This document shows, one piece after another, positions 32,919-42,712 of a stretch of DNA of 45,892 nucleotides. Both the position numbers and the translations under genes were made by a program. Source of the stretch: Brevinema andersonii (lineage in GTDB: Bacteria; Spirochaetota; Brevinematia; Brevinematales; Brevinemataceae). Position 1 is the stretch's first letter; each line of letters begins with the position of its first letter. Where the stretch lies: the NCBI RefSeq assembly GCF_900112165.1, contig NZ_FOKY01000006.1, positions 1-45,892 on the forward strand. The letters are read 5' to 3'. Below the pieces are notes generated by a model. That model searched no databases. It saw only the letters and a program-made list of their open reading frames with translations, and was not told the origin of the DNA.

Positions 32919-33455
32919 TTACAATTCATTAAGTAGTCGTTGTCTATCTTGATAATCTTGAGATTCGCTTATGCCTTCTTCAAGAAATTGCTCTTGTAAA
33001 CGTGCTGCTTTTATTAATTGATTGATATCTGTAATCTTAATAATGCTGGATGATTCTAATGTTAATTGTATATTTTTTTCCCTATTGAGCCATATGACTT
33101 TTGATGCTGATCTAGTTGTTGGAGCTCCATATTTATCACATAATGTTTCTGAAAGAGTATAGAAAGAAAAAGATTCTGGATCAAGAAAAATAGTAATTTG
33201 ATAACTTTTAGTTTCCAGAAAATCAATAAATATTTTTTTTATAGTTCTTTTTTTACCTTTTAGTGTCACAGTAAAAGGAGTAGGAGGGATCAATTGAAAT
33301 AACAAAACATCTCCGTCAAGAAGTAAATCAGGATGGTTATTTACTAACGATATAATATTATCTTTTTCCATGCCTAAGTTTAATCCTAAAAATGAAAATT
33401 CTTGACCGAACAATGTCATAGGAATAAAAATTATAAACCAAAAGAAATTATTCAT
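32919..33455 (-). CDS. Exported protein downstream of flhG
   Basis: The 178-residue protein begins with a signal peptide (MNNFFWFIIFIPMTLFG) directly followed by QEFSFLGLNLGM. It has mixed strand/helix character and a charged C-terminal helix. I recognise no catalytic motif. It overlaps flhG by eight bases, ends the flagellar run, and converges on the ABC transporter with one base between stop codons. Small exported proteins at this position occur in other spirochaete flagellar operons, but that comparison is from memory. Confidence 0.6.
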   Translation of the reverse strand: MNNFFWFIIFIPMTLFGQEFSFLGLNLGMEKDNIISLVNNHPDLLLDGDVLLFQLIPPTPFTVTLKGKKRTIKKIFIDFLETKSYQITIFLDPESFSFYTLSETLCDKYGAPTTRSASKVIWLNREKNIQLTLESSSIIKITDINQLIKAARLQEQFLEEGISESQDYQDRQRLLNEL

Positions 33456-34338
33456 GGCCTGTAAGGTAACTTAAAATTTTTTTCCATCCAGGGGTTTGTT
33501 CTAGGGTGTTTAAATCAATGTTGAGGAGCCGTCGAGCAATTTGTTCTATACTATGAGAGATTGGAGTACCTGGATTGAGGATAGTAAATGGTATTTGTTT
33601 TCGTACTGCGCTGGGAATAAGTGGACTATCTGGTATAAAACCAAGAGGTTCAATCTTAATATTAAGGAATTGTTGAGCGATTGCAATAATTTTACTGGCT
33701 ACTTTTTCTGCTTCTTTTTGATTTTGTGCTCTGTTTATGACCAGTTTGAGTAAAGGAGGAGAAGGTTCTAATGCTATAGATTTTATTATTCCGTAAGCAT
33801 CTGTAATTGAAGTTGGCTCGGGGGTGGTAACAATAATTGTTTCGTGAGCAATTCCTGCAAATTGTGTTACATTAGAAGAAACCCCTGCTGCAGTATCAAT
33901 AATAATAAAATCAGCGTAATTGAGCTCTAAAATTGCTTTAATAAAATTTATTCGATCGCTTTCTTCAAGATTAGCAAGCTGACTTAGCCCTGATGCTCCA
34001 GCAATTAAATCGATCCCAAAGGCAGTGGGAGTAATGATCTCTTTGAGAGTTTTTTGCCCTTTGAGCACATGGTATAAGTTAGATTTGGGGATAAGTCCGA
34101 GCAGGACATTGATATTTGCCAATCCAAGATCGGCATCCATAATAACAACACGTTTATTAAGAGGATATTGGTTGGAATCTTTTAGGTTTGCAAGAGTAAT
34201 CGCAAGATTAAGTGCAAAATTTGTTTTACCGACTCCACCTTTCCCTGAAGTTACAGAGATAATACGAGTATGGGAATTATTTTGTTCTACTAAATTTTTG
34301 ATATTTTCTATTTGGTCTGATCCAAGTACCATTGGCAT
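33448..34338 (-). CDS. flhG: Flagellar number regulator FlhG (MinD/ParA-like ATPase)
   Basis: FlhG (YlxH/FleN) works with FlhF to set the number and position of flagella. The 296 residues carry the deviant Walker A SGKGGVGKT (31-39), switch I/II patterns (VVIMDADLGLANINVLLG, FIIIDTAAG) and a C-terminal amphipathic tail. An AGGAG site lies seven bases before the ATG, and flhF ends ten bases upstream, so the two are translated together. Confidence 0.93.
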   Translation of the reverse strand: MPMVLGSDQIENIKNLVEQNNSHTRIISVTSGKGGVGKTNFALNLAITLANLKDSNQYPLNKRVVIMDADLGLANINVLLGLIPKSNLYHVLKGQKTLKEIITPTAFGIDLIAGASGLSQLANLEESDRINFIKAILELNYADFIIIDTAAGVSSNVTQFAGIAHETIIVTTPEPTSITDAYGIIKSIALEPSPPLLKLVINRAQNQKEAEKVASKIIAIAQQFLNIKIEPLGFIPDSPLIPSAVRKQIPFTILNPGTPISHSIEQIARRLLNIDLNTLEQTPGWKKILSYLTGHE

Positions 34339-34348
34339 GAAATAACTC

Positions 34349-35716
34349 CTATATTAGTGCGTCATTAATAAGTTTATTTAAATCTATAATGCCAAAATCC
34401 TGTGGAATTTCCTGGCCGTCTGCTAGGAATGATAAAGGCATTTGATATTTGTAAGCTATAGAAAGAATAGAGCCATATGATTGTGTTTCGTCTAATTTTG
34501 TAATAATAAAATGTTTGTAGGGTAAAATATTATACGCATTGCATATTGCATCTAAATCCGAAAACTTAGTCGTCGCGCTGAGTATAAGATGAATATCAAT
34601 CGAAGTTTCGAATTGTTGTATCCAATTTGCTAGTTCTTGAATGGGTAAAGATTCTGATGGACTTTTTCCTGCAGTATCAATAAATGTATAATCAGTATCT
34701 TCTTGATGCAACGCCTTTAAGAAATCTTCTTGTTTTGTAATCGGAATAAATTCAGCCTGCATATAACTGGATAATTTTTTTAATTGAGATTCTCCACCTA
34801 TTTTATACTTATCCAGTGAAATAAAACGAAAACTTTTCTTACGCATATATGCAATATGGGCAGCTAGTTTAACGAGAGTACTTGTTTTACCAATACCTGT
34901 GGGACCAATAAGCATAATTTTTTGGTGTGTGTAATTGTCTATATTGATATCGGCTTGAGGAATATTTTGCTTGAGAAAATCTTTTGTTTTCAGCAAAAGT
35001 GAATTTTTTTCGTTTATAGGATTAGGCTCATTTTCAATTTCTTGAATGAGTTGAGTAATAAAATATTCAGCAAAATCACGATCTCTTAAGAATTGTTCCA
35101 ACCAGCGAATGTGTTGTTTATGAATTTGATATTCGTCCGGTAAACTTTGTTCGTCTTTGAATTTTTGGACCGCTTGCTGATGAAATAAATTATTTTGATT
35201 TTGTTTGATATAATTAAATAGCATATTTTGAATTTCTTTGAGATCATTTCGTAAACCTGAAAGTTCTTGTTTGAGAAGATCGTTTTCTTTAAGCAATTTG
35301 ATATTTTTATCGATTGGTGTTAATGTAGAGCGTGTTTCTGTTTGCTCCATTTTTGAAATCTTATCAGCAACGCGTGATATGCTTTCTAGGAAAAGTGAAT
35401 CTTCTTTTTTAGTATTTTTTTGCTTTCTAAGAACAGATTTTTCAGTAGCCGTTAATTTTTCCGATGATGGAACATAGGGTGTAAAATGAGATTGTGCTTT
35501 TTCTGTGTCTATGGACAAAATTTTTTCTCTGCTGCTGAAATGTTCGGGAATGCCAACAGTAACTTTATAAATTTTTTCTTTTTTCAGGCCTAAAAAGGAT
35601 GAAATTTCTTCTTCAGTCGTTGTAATCAAACGGGCATCGCGCAAACTGGGATCTTTTTTGTTGAACTGAGCCATCGCTTCCTGCTTGGTTTTTCCTTGAA
35701 ATGTCACATATTTCAT
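34349..35716 (-). CDS. flhF: Flagellar GTPase FlhF
   Basis: FlhF is an SRP-type GTPase that places flagella at the cell pole. The 455 residues begin with the basic B domain (KYVTFQGKTKQEAMAQF). A variable helical segment follows, and then the NG GTPase domain with P-loop GPTGIGKT (271-278), FIDTAGKSP (G3) and ITKLDET (G4). The region upstream of the start carries two tandem copies of a 10-bp unit, each with an AAGGA site. It lies about 60 bases after flhA. Confidence 0.94.
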   Translation of the reverse strand: MKYVTFQGKTKQEAMAQFNKKDPSLRDARLITTTEEEISSFLGLKKEKIYKVTVGIPEHFSSREKILSIDTEKAQSHFTPYVPSSEKLTATEKSVLRKQKNTKKEDSLFLESISRVADKISKMEQTETRSTLTPIDKNIKLLKENDLLKQELSGLRNDLKEIQNMLFNYIKQNQNNLFHQQAVQKFKDEQSLPDEYQIHKQHIRWLEQFLRDRDFAEYFITQLIQEIENEPNPINEKNSLLLKTKDFLKQNIPQADINIDNYTHQKIMLIGPTGIGKTSTLVKLAAHIAYMRKKSFRFISLDKYKIGGESQLKKLSSYMQAEFIPITKQEDFLKALHQEDTDYTFIDTAGKSPSESLPIQELANWIQQFETSIDIHLILSATTKFSDLDAICNAYNILPYKHFIITKLDETQSYGSILSIAYKYQMPLSFLADGQEIPQDFGIIDLNKLINDALI

Positions 35717-35720
35717 TACA

Positions 35721-35740
35721 TATCCTTATTTATCCTTATT
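35721..35740. repeat. Tandem 10-bp repeat carrying the flhF ribosome-binding site
   Basis: TATCCTTATT occurs twice in a row (35721-35730 and 35731-35740). On the flhF strand each copy supplies an AAGGATA. Only the copy nearer the gene is correctly spaced from the ATG. Slippage here could tune flhF translation. Confidence 0.5.
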
Positions 35741-35777
35741 TATCATTATAAAATTTTTTGCTATTTAATGCAATTTT

Positions 35778-37859
35778 TTACTCGGTAATTACCCCTAATT
35801 GTTCTACAGAAACATAAGATGGAATTTCTGAATAGGCAATTACAGAAATATTGGGAAAAGATCGAGATAATATTTCCCGTGCTAAACGTCGTACTCGTTT
35901 TGAACACAAAATAACCGGGTGGATACCTTCGGAAAGGTTTTGTTCTATTGCTTTGCCAACAGAGTTCACAAACTGATTCATATGCTCGTTGTCTAGAGTG
36001 CTGATATAACCTTGAGGAGAATCTTCAATAGAGTCGCTTAAAATTTGTTCCCATTTTGGATCAATAAGCAGTCCTTTGAGAGAGCCGTTAGTATTGACTG
36101 TAGGATCGGATGTTATTTGTTTACCTAATGCATCGCGGACTTGTTCGGTTAGCGCGTCCAAGTGAGGAACTGAATTCCGATAGTCGGAAATAATTTCCAA
36201 AATCGGTACCATATTTCGGATTTTGATTCGTTCTTTTAGGAGGTTTTGAAGAATTTTATGAATTTCCCCAACATTCGAATGTTTCAGAGCATCGTCAACC
36301 AGGGTTGGAAATTCTTTACGCAAAGCATCCATCATTTCTTGAACATCCTGTCGTGTCAATAATTCAAAAGCATTGCGGCGGATAAGTTCTGTCAAGTGTG
36401 TTGCAACAACTGATGGAGGATCGAATACATCAAATCCCTGCATTTCTACTTTCGCTCTGTCTTCAATATTAATCCATTTGGCTGGAAGATTAAATGCTGG
36501 TTCCCGACTTTCAATACCTTCAATAGAATTAAGATCTTTTTGTGGATTCATCGCAAGCAGCCGGTTGACAAATATGCGTCCTTTACCAATCTCAACGCCT
36601 CTAATCTTGACAATATATTCCTGAGATTCAACACTAACATTATCGGTGATGCGGATCGGCGGTACAAGAATGCCTAAATCCAAACCAATATGCCGCCGCA
36701 TGAGTTTGATGCGTTCCAAAAGATCTCCTCCTTGCGCTTTATCAACTAGGGGAATCAAACTATATCCAATTTCCATGCTCATAGGATCGACATGCAAGAT
36801 ATCTTGAATAGTAGGTTGAGCTTCTTCTTTTTCGGCGATGATTTTTTCACGATTTTTTGTTTCCTGCTCGGCTTTGATGGCTTGGCTCATAATGTAAGCA
36901 GATCCAACCATAATACCTCCAATCAAAAGATTAAGTAATAAAGGAAATCCTGGCAGAAATCCTAAAAACATAATGGCAAATCCAGCAATAAACAAAGTTT
37001 TCGGGAGCATGACAATTTGATGAGCAACGTCAGTTGCAAATTTTTCGTTAGCAGAATTGCGGGTAACAATAATACCAGTTGCAACCGATACAAGTAATGC
37101 TGGAATTTGGGATACAAGGCCGTCACCTATTGTCAGTGTTACATAATGTTGTACGGCTCCTCCTAGTGTTTCTCCCTTGGTAATACCGATAATAATACCA
37201 CCGATAACATTTACTAAAACAATAACTATTGCTACTTGAACGTTTCCTGAAACAAATTTTGAGGCTCCATCCATTGCTCCGTAAAATCCTGCTTCCATAG
37301 TTAGGGCATTACGTCTATTGCGAGCTTCTTCTTCGTTTATCGCACCGGAATTGAGCTCTTCATTGACGGCTAGTTGCTTACCTGGCATTGCATCTAAGGC
37401 AAAACGTGCAGCGACTTCTGAGACGCGTGTTGCACCTTTGGTGATTACTAAAAATTGAATCGCTAAGAGAACAATGAAAATAATAAATCCTACAACTAAG
37501 TTCCCCGAGACGACAAAATCACCAAAGGCCCGAATAATGTTTCCGGCTTGCCCTTGAGTAAGGATTAGCCTTGTCGATGAGACGTTTAGAGCTAGTCCGA
37601 ATACCGTAGTCAGCAGAATCAGTGTTGGAAATGATGAAAATCCTGATGGCTTATTAACGTATAAAGTAGACAAAATAATCAGAAATGATAGAGCTAGGTT
37701 CAGAAGTAAAAACACATCCAATAAGATTGGGGGTACCGGTATGATAAGCATAAGAACAACACCGACAGCAGCTAATGCAACGAATAAATCAGAGTGCCGG
37801 GATAATGAATCAAGCATTTTAAAACCTTGTTCGAGAGCTGGGGATTGTTTTTCAACCAT
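35778..37859 (-). CDS. flhA: Flagellar export apparatus protein FlhA
   Basis: FlhA forms the large ring of the flagellar type III export gate and takes part in proton-driven export and chaperone docking. The 693 residues have about eight membrane helices in the first 330 residues, with the FHIPEP-type region (AARFALDAMPGKQLAVNEELNSG) between helices. A large cytoplasmic domain fills the rest. A GAGG site precedes the ATG. It follows flhB by 14 bases. Confidence 0.97.
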   Translation of the reverse strand: MVEKQSPALEQGFKMLDSLSRHSDLFVALAAVGVVLMLIIPVPPILLDVFLLLNLALSFLIILSTLYVNKPSGFSSFPTLILLTTVFGLALNVSSTRLILTQGQAGNIIRAFGDFVVSGNLVVGFIIFIVLLAIQFLVITKGATRVSEVAARFALDAMPGKQLAVNEELNSGAINEEEARNRRNALTMEAGFYGAMDGASKFVSGNVQVAIVIVLVNVIGGIIIGITKGETLGGAVQHYVTLTIGDGLVSQIPALLVSVATGIIVTRNSANEKFATDVAHQIVMLPKTLFIAGFAIMFLGFLPGFPLLLNLLIGGIMVGSAYIMSQAIKAEQETKNREKIIAEKEEAQPTIQDILHVDPMSMEIGYSLIPLVDKAQGGDLLERIKLMRRHIGLDLGILVPPIRITDNVSVESQEYIVKIRGVEIGKGRIFVNRLLAMNPQKDLNSIEGIESREPAFNLPAKWINIEDRAKVEMQGFDVFDPPSVVATHLTELIRRNAFELLTRQDVQEMMDALRKEFPTLVDDALKHSNVGEIHKILQNLLKERIKIRNMVPILEIISDYRNSVPHLDALTEQVRDALGKQITSDPTVNTNGSLKGLLIDPKWEQILSDSIEDSPQGYISTLDNEHMNQFVNSVGKAIEQNLSEGIHPVILCSKRVRRLAREILSRSFPNISVIAYSEIPSYVSVEQLGVITE

Positions 37860-37873
37860 AAAAACCTCTTAAA

Positions 37874-39031
37874 TTATGATGTCTGAGTTCGAGACTGTGC
37901 ACTGTATACCAAAGTCAAGATATCTGCAACTGTTCGATAGAATTCTACCGGAATTTCATCTCCGACTTCAGCTATAGCATACAAACCTCTAGCTACCGGT
38001 TTGTTTTCGTGTATGGGAACACCATGTTCTTGAGCAATCTCACGAATCCGTAACGCTGTTCGATCAACTCCTTTGGCAACAACAATAGGAGCATTCATAT
38101 AGGAACTGTCATACTTGATCGCAATAGAGTAGTGAGTAGGGTTTGTAATAATGACATCTGCTGCCGGAACGGCCGTCAACATTCGTCGTATTCCCATCTG
38201 CTGTTCGAGCTGGCGTATTTTTTGTTTAATTTCTGGATTGCCTTCGGTTTCCTTGAACTCGTCTTTAACTTCTTGTTTGGTCATTTTCAGCGAATCTAGA
38301 TATTCTCTATATTGAAAAATATAATCAGCAATGGCAAATACAAAAAGCAAAGCTCCGCTGACTGCTACAAACCTTACAATTAGGCCTGCAAGCATTCCAA
38401 ATGCAGTATTATGTTCCATGCGGACGTATGCGATCATAGTTGGGAGATCATTTACGGCAAATAAAAATGCAATGCCGAATACTGTAATTACTTTCACCAG
38501 AGATTTTCCCAAATTAAATAATGCCTGTTTTGACCAGAACATTTTTTTGAGATTGCTGAGCATGTTGCCGAAAATTTTAGAGAAATTAGGACTCAATTTT
38601 TTTGATGTGAATAAAAATCGTGTTTGAGCTAAAGACACTGCCAAAGCAAACAGAACCCCAATGCCTAAAATCGGTCCTAAAACCTGCATGATTTGTATAA
38701 TAAAGTTAATGCTTAGTGCTTGTATATTGTTTTCCGAAAGCTGGATACTGTTAATACCGTTGATATAATAATGTATCAATTCGAATAAACGATTATAAAA
38801 ATAACGCCAAAATACCGTAATACCAAAAAAAATACCTAAAAATACAACAATACCTATTAATTCTTGTGATTGAGGAATATTACCTTCTTCACGAGCTTTA
38901 CGCTTTTTGATCTCGGAAGGTTCTTCTGTTCGGCCTTCGTCTTCGGGAGAGGCAAAACGTTGCAAATCAAAAACATAATTTTCAGGCAGGTGTATATTTT
39001 GTAAAAACCATAAGGATTGAGAGGTTTTCAT
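37874..39031 (-). CDS. flhB: Flagellar export apparatus protein FlhB
   Basis: FlhB switches export from rod/hook to filament subunits after cutting itself. The 385 residues include four membrane helices and a cytoplasmic domain with the self-cleavage motif N297-P298-T299-H300, cut between N and P. The N-terminus is about 25 residues longer than in many FlhB proteins before the conserved GRTEEPSEIKKRKAREEGN segment. It overlaps fliR by four bases. An AGGGAA site precedes the ATG. Confidence 0.96.
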   Translation of the reverse strand: MKTSQSLWFLQNIHLPENYVFDLQRFASPEDEGRTEEPSEIKKRKAREEGNIPQSQELIGIVVFLGIFFGITVFWRYFYNRLFELIHYYINGINSIQLSENNIQALSINFIIQIMQVLGPILGIGVLFALAVSLAQTRFLFTSKKLSPNFSKIFGNMLSNLKKMFWSKQALFNLGKSLVKVITVFGIAFLFAVNDLPTMIAYVRMEHNTAFGMLAGLIVRFVAVSGALLFVFAIADYIFQYREYLDSLKMTKQEVKDEFKETEGNPEIKQKIRQLEQQMGIRRMLTAVPAADVIITNPTHYSIAIKYDSSYMNAPIVVAKGVDRTALRIREIAQEHGVPIHENKPVARGLYAIAEVGDEIPVEFYRTVADILTLVYSAQSRTQTS

Positions 39032-39813
39032 GGTGTTTTCCCTGAGATTCGGATAAATTGTTGTATCGATTCCTGAAGCTCTTTGAGGAATAAAGTACTA
39101 AAATCAATTAATGTGGGCAGGATTAGCCATAACATTCCGAATCCTATAATAATTTTGATATTCCAACCCATAATCATGACATTGAATTGTGGAGCTACTC
39201 GCGCAATCAATCCCATCGCAATATCAAGCAGCAGTGTAATACCGATAATAGGCATCGAAATCCTTAAAGCAAGAGAAAAAATAATACTGGATGTCATTTT
39301 CAGTTCCGGCAATAGGCTTTTAACGGTATTTTCTTGCAGTAAGGCTACTTCGCGAAATGATCGCACGATAATTTCAATAAATACAATATGCGATTCGGTT
39401 CTTATAAAAAGCATAGTCATAATCAGCGATAAAATCCCACCGACAGCGGGCAGATCTATTTGGGAAACAGGATCAAGGCTTTCACTGATTGTGAGCCCCA
39501 TAGTGGTTGAGAAGACGGAACTGGAAAGTTGAAATGCCGATACCATAATTTGCACGCAAAATCCGATCGCTGTGCCTATCAGGAAACTGCTGAGTGTCAT
39601 CATCCCGAATCCTGCAAGATCCGCAGGTAATGGTATCAGTTTGAGCCCAATAATTATTGGGGAACTAAGCAACGCAATAAAAAATGAAAGTCCTGCACGA
39701 AAAAGCATAGGTACATTTGCTGAAAGGATCGGTATTGTTAGAAATAATCCAAAAATCCGGGAAAAAATAATAAGAAAAATCTGAAAATTTAATTGAAAAT
39801 AATCAACCAGCAA
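39028..39813 (-). CDS. fliR: Flagellar export apparatus protein FliR
   Basis: FliR is a core membrane subunit of the export gate with FliP and FliQ. The 261 residues have about six hydrophobic helices, including ISESLDPVSQIDLPAVGGILSLI. Translation starts at a TTG with an AAGGAG site six bases before; no ATG fits as well. The family length is about 260, as seen here. Confidence 0.93.
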   Translation of the reverse strand: MLVDYFQLNFQIFLIIFSRIFGLFLTIPILSANVPMLFRAGLSFFIALLSSPIIIGLKLIPLPADLAGFGMMTLSSFLIGTAIGFCVQIMVSAFQLSSSVFSTTMGLTISESLDPVSQIDLPAVGGILSLIMTMLFIRTESHIVFIEIIVRSFREVALLQENTVKSLLPELKMTSSIIFSLALRISMPIIGITLLLDIAMGLIARVAPQFNVMIMGWNIKIIIGFGMLWLILPTLIDFSTLFLKELQESIQQFIRISGKTP

Positions 39814-39827
39814 AAATTTCTCCTTAA

Positions 39828-40097
39828 TTATAGGGATGCGGTCGCAATAAGCGAAAATATTGTATTAGTAAAATTTAACATGCGTGTCATATAAAATGGC
39901 GCTGCAAAAGTGAGTAAAAGACTAACAATAATGAATTTCGGCACAAAAGTAAGTGTTTGTTCCTGCAGCGAGGTGGTTGCTTGAAAAATTGAGATAATTA
40001 ATCCTAAAAGCATCGTAATACCTAATATTGGCACACTCAAAAACAGTAATTCAAGCATTGTCTGGTTGATAATCGAAAGAATCAGTCCTTGCGACAT
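39828..40097 (-). CDS. fliQ: Flagellar export apparatus protein FliQ
   Basis: FliQ is the smallest export gate subunit. The 89 residues form two membrane helices flanking a short loop (IISIFQATTSLQEQTLTFVPK), which is the family hallmark. A GAGGTG site precedes the ATG. It lies between fliR and fliP with 14-base gaps on both sides. Confidence 0.95.
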   Translation of the reverse strand: MSQGLILSIINQTMLELLFLSVPILGITMLLGLIISIFQATTSLQEQTLTFVPKFIIVSLLLTFAAPFYMTRMLNFTNTIFSLIATASL

Positions 40098-40111
40098 TTA
40101 CACCTCTTTAA

Positions 40112-40876
40112 TTAAAAACTTTGTATCAGCTTGTCGATGAGGAGATCCCAGCCGTCTGCTAATACAAAAAGCAATATTTTTATGGGAAATGAAATCGTTA
40201 CTGGTGGAACCATCATCATTCCCATCGACATCAAGGTGCCGGCGGTTATAATGTCGATGATCGTGAAAGGAATCATGATGAGCACACCCATATAAAAAGC
40301 AATGGATATTTCGTTGAGTACAAAGGCTGGAATCAAAACATAAGTAGGTACATCATTTTGATTACGAGGGCGTTCTACTTGTGCGAGCCGGATGAAACGA
40401 TAGATATAGCGTTCGGATGTCTCTTTGAACATGAATTCCCGAACAGGTGCAATGGCTTTTTGGTATCCTTGCTGAATAGAGAGCTGGCCATCGAAATAAG
40501 GCTGTAACCCTTCCTTATAGCTGCGCTGGAACACAGGAAACATCACAAAAAGTGTCAAAAAAAGTGATAATCCAGCTATGGTTTGTGCGGGAGGGAGATT
40601 TTGGGTTCCGATCCCACGTCCGACAAATGATAGGACAATGTAAATACGGATAAACGATGTCATTGAGATAAGCAGAGACGGTGCTAGCGATATAATAGTC
40701 AGAAGAAAAAGCACCTGCAAAGCTAAGGAGACTTCTCGAGGTGTACGAGCTTGAGTGATGTTGAAATTGACGGTAGGAATCGCAATCTCTTGTGCATAAG
40801 AAAAACCAACGTTTAACACGTTGATAAAAGCTGAAATTCCAATGAATAGCAAAATAAAGTAAAGTATTTTTTTCAT
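40112..40876 (-). CDS. fliP: Flagellar export apparatus protein FliP
   Basis: FliP forms the export pore with FliQ and FliR. From the ATG at 40876 it has 254 residues, with a signal-like first helix and the hallmark segments SFIRIYIVLSFVGRGIGTQNLPPAQ and IPAFVLNEISIAFYMGVLIMIPFTIID. An ATG at 40897 lies within two bases of the predicted transcript start, so the inner start is more likely, although its ribosome-binding site is weak. It is the first gene of the export operon; fliL, fliM, fliN/Y and fliO are not upstream of it here. Confidence 0.95.
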   Translation of the reverse strand: MKKILYFILLFIGISAFINVLNVGFSYAQEIAIPTVNFNITQARTPREVSLALQVLFLLTIISLAPSLLISMTSFIRIYIVLSFVGRGIGTQNLPPAQTIAGLSLFLTLFVMFPVFQRSYKEGLQPYFDGQLSIQQGYQKAIAPVREFMFKETSERYIYRFIRLAQVERPRNQNDVPTYVLIPAFVLNEISIAFYMGVLIMIPFTIIDIITAGTLMSMGMMMVPPVTISFPIKILLFVLADGWDLLIDKLIQSF

Positions 40877-40905
40877 TATAATCTTATATTTTCGCATGAT
40901 AATTA

Positions 40906-40934
40906 ATTGTAATTTATCTTGTGTTTTTTTTCAA
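40906..40934 (-). promoter_or_regulatory. Promoter of the fliP-flhG operon
   Basis: On the minus strand, TTGAAA (40934-40929) and TACAAT (40911-40906) are 17 bases apart. It looks like a housekeeping promoter, not a sigma-28 type. Confidence 0.6.
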
Positions 40935-40968
40935 ATTTCCAGCATTGATGTAATTTTATTTAGCAAAA

Positions 40969-40998
40969 TTGACAAAAATTTGAGATCAGGATTATAAT
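40969..40998 (+). promoter_or_regulatory. Promoter of lnt
   Basis: A perfect TTGACA (40969-40974) and a perfect TATAAT (40993-40998) are 18 bases apart, one of the strongest promoters in the window. Confidence 0.8.
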
Positions 40999-41031
40999 AA
41001 AACAGTTTTTATTGGAAATTAAGGATTTTAT

Positions 41032-42657
41032 ATGAAAAAAATACAAATTCTGCCACACTGTTTTCTTCGAAATGAATACTTAATAATTCATTTTTGTTTT
41101 GGATTTTGGGTGCTGCTGACAGCGTTATCGTTTCCTATGGCTAGCTTGCCGCTTATTTGGCTATCGTTTGTTCCTATGGTTTATATTATTCATTGCTTAC
41201 CATTGAAGAAGATTGTCAAATACGGATTTTTTTGGTCGTTAGTATACTATTTTGCTACTCTTTTTTGGCTTATTGCGTTTCATGAAGCCAGTATATTTTT
41301 TGTATTTCCCTTATATGCTATGTATTCTACGTTAGCAATGATGTTGATTCGTTATGTCTCGATGAAATTTAAGCTGATACGTTTTTTGATATTTCCGCTA
41401 ATTTGGATGGCATTCGAAGTGTTTCGAGGCATAGGATTTTTGGGATTTCGATGGAATACACCTGCTGATGCTCTTTGGAAACAGATAATTTTTCTACAGT
41501 CAGCGGATATTGTAGGGTCGGCTGGAGTTGGATTTTTGGTACTTCTGGTGAATTCGATTTTCGCTGAATTTGGGCTTCAATGGCAAGGTTCATTTTCTGC
41601 AACTTTGAAGAAGATTTGGTGGCCGGTGTATTTAACATTATTTTTATTTTTAGGGAATTTAGTTTATGGAATTTCAGCACTTCGGCAATGGGATAACTTT
41701 CTCGGAAAAGTAGTTCCTGAGAAAGTTGCCTTAGTTCAGCCTAATCGTCCTGGGCATCAACAGTGGGATGAAGATAAAAAAACAATGTTTCTGAAATTCA
41801 AAGATATGGTTGCGCAAGCAAAAGCTCAAAAGGCTGATTTGGTTGTTCAAACCGAAATTATGACGCTGGATTATCTTTGGGAAAGTCTTTCCATATATGG
41901 GGAAAATCATCCGCGGAATGTTTATAATAAACAATTAATAGAATTGCCTAAAGATTTTGATATTCCTATGGTATTGACACACTTTGCCAGTGATGAAGCC
42001 CTTTTTTCTTACAATGCAGCTACTTTTGTTAGTTACTCAAATAATGTTATGGAAACAAATATATATCGTAAGATTCATATTGTGCCTTTTGGTGAGTGGG
42101 TGCCGGGATCCAAGCATTGGAAATGGCTGGATAGTCTTTTAAGTCAATTTGGTGCAGCTTGGGCTTCACCGGGTGCTGAGTTGACCGTTTTTGAAACCCG
42201 TGATGGCAGAAAATTTGCGATGTTGATCTGTTTTGAAGATATTTTTGCTGTTTTAGGACGTTTGTTTGTTGAAAAGGGTATAGAATTTTTTGTCAATGCT
42301 ACGAATGACGGCTGGGCTTACCGCTGGAAGTTCGGGTCAAAAACACCGCTTTGGCAGCATCTTGCAAATACCTTGCACACAAGCATTTCACTGCGTCGAT
42401 CTATTGCCCGTTCCGTAAATACAGGAATTACGGCAGTTGTTCATCCTACTGGAAGGATTGATCTTTCCAATATTCCTGAATATCAAGATGGTGTATTTGT
42501 TGTGGATGTACCTATTGTTCCTGGAGGATTTCGTTCTTTATATGTGCAGTTAGGATGGGTATTGGAATATGTGATTTTTTTTGTCTCATGGTCTTTGAGT
42601 GCTATTGCGCTTGTTACCGATAAAAAATCAGCAATATTGCGAGAATTATTGAAATAG
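41032..42657 (+). CDS. lnt: Apolipoprotein N-acyltransferase Lnt
   Basis: Lnt adds the third acyl chain to the N-terminal cysteine of lipoproteins, in the inner membrane. The 541 residues have about seven membrane helices in the first 220 residues. A carbon-nitrogen hydrolase domain follows, with a catalytic triad seen as E (VVQTEIM), K (YRKIHIVPFGEW) and C400 (LICFEDIF). A last C-terminal helix closes the protein. An AAGGA site precedes the ATG. Full-length Lnt supports a diderm cell with triacylated lipoproteins. Confidence 0.93.
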   Translation: MKKIQILPHCFLRNEYLIIHFCFGFWVLLTALSFPMASLPLIWLSFVPMVYIIHCLPLKKIVKYGFFWSLVYYFATLFWLIAFHEASIFFVFPLYAMYSTLAMMLIRYVSMKFKLIRFLIFPLIWMAFEVFRGIGFLGFRWNTPADALWKQIIFLQSADIVGSAGVGFLVLLVNSIFAEFGLQWQGSFSATLKKIWWPVYLTLFLFLGNLVYGISALRQWDNFLGKVVPEKVALVQPNRPGHQQWDEDKKTMFLKFKDMVAQAKAQKADLVVQTEIMTLDYLWESLSIYGENHPRNVYNKQLIELPKDFDIPMVLTHFASDEALFSYNAATFVSYSNNVMETNIYRKIHIVPFGEWVPGSKHWKWLDSLLSQFGAAWASPGAELTVFETRDGRKFAMLICFEDIFAVLGRLFVEKGIEFFVNATNDGWAYRWKFGSKTPLWQHLANTLHTSISLRRSIARSVNTGITAVVHPTGRIDLSNIPEYQDGVFVVDVPIVPGGFRSLYVQLGWVLEYVIFFVSWSLSAIALVTDKKSAILRELLK

Positions 42658-42661
42658 AAAT

Positions 42662-42690
42662 TTGCGAAAAAATAATTTTTATAGTATTCT
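42662..42690 (+). promoter_or_regulatory. Putative promoter of the 42713 gene
   Basis: TTGCGA (42662-42667) and TATTCT (42685-42690) are 17 bases apart. The start point near 42697 favours the ATG at 42713 over a TTG start at 42662. Confidence 0.45.
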
Positions 42691-42712
42691 ATTTTGTGAT
42701 AAGGAGGAATCT

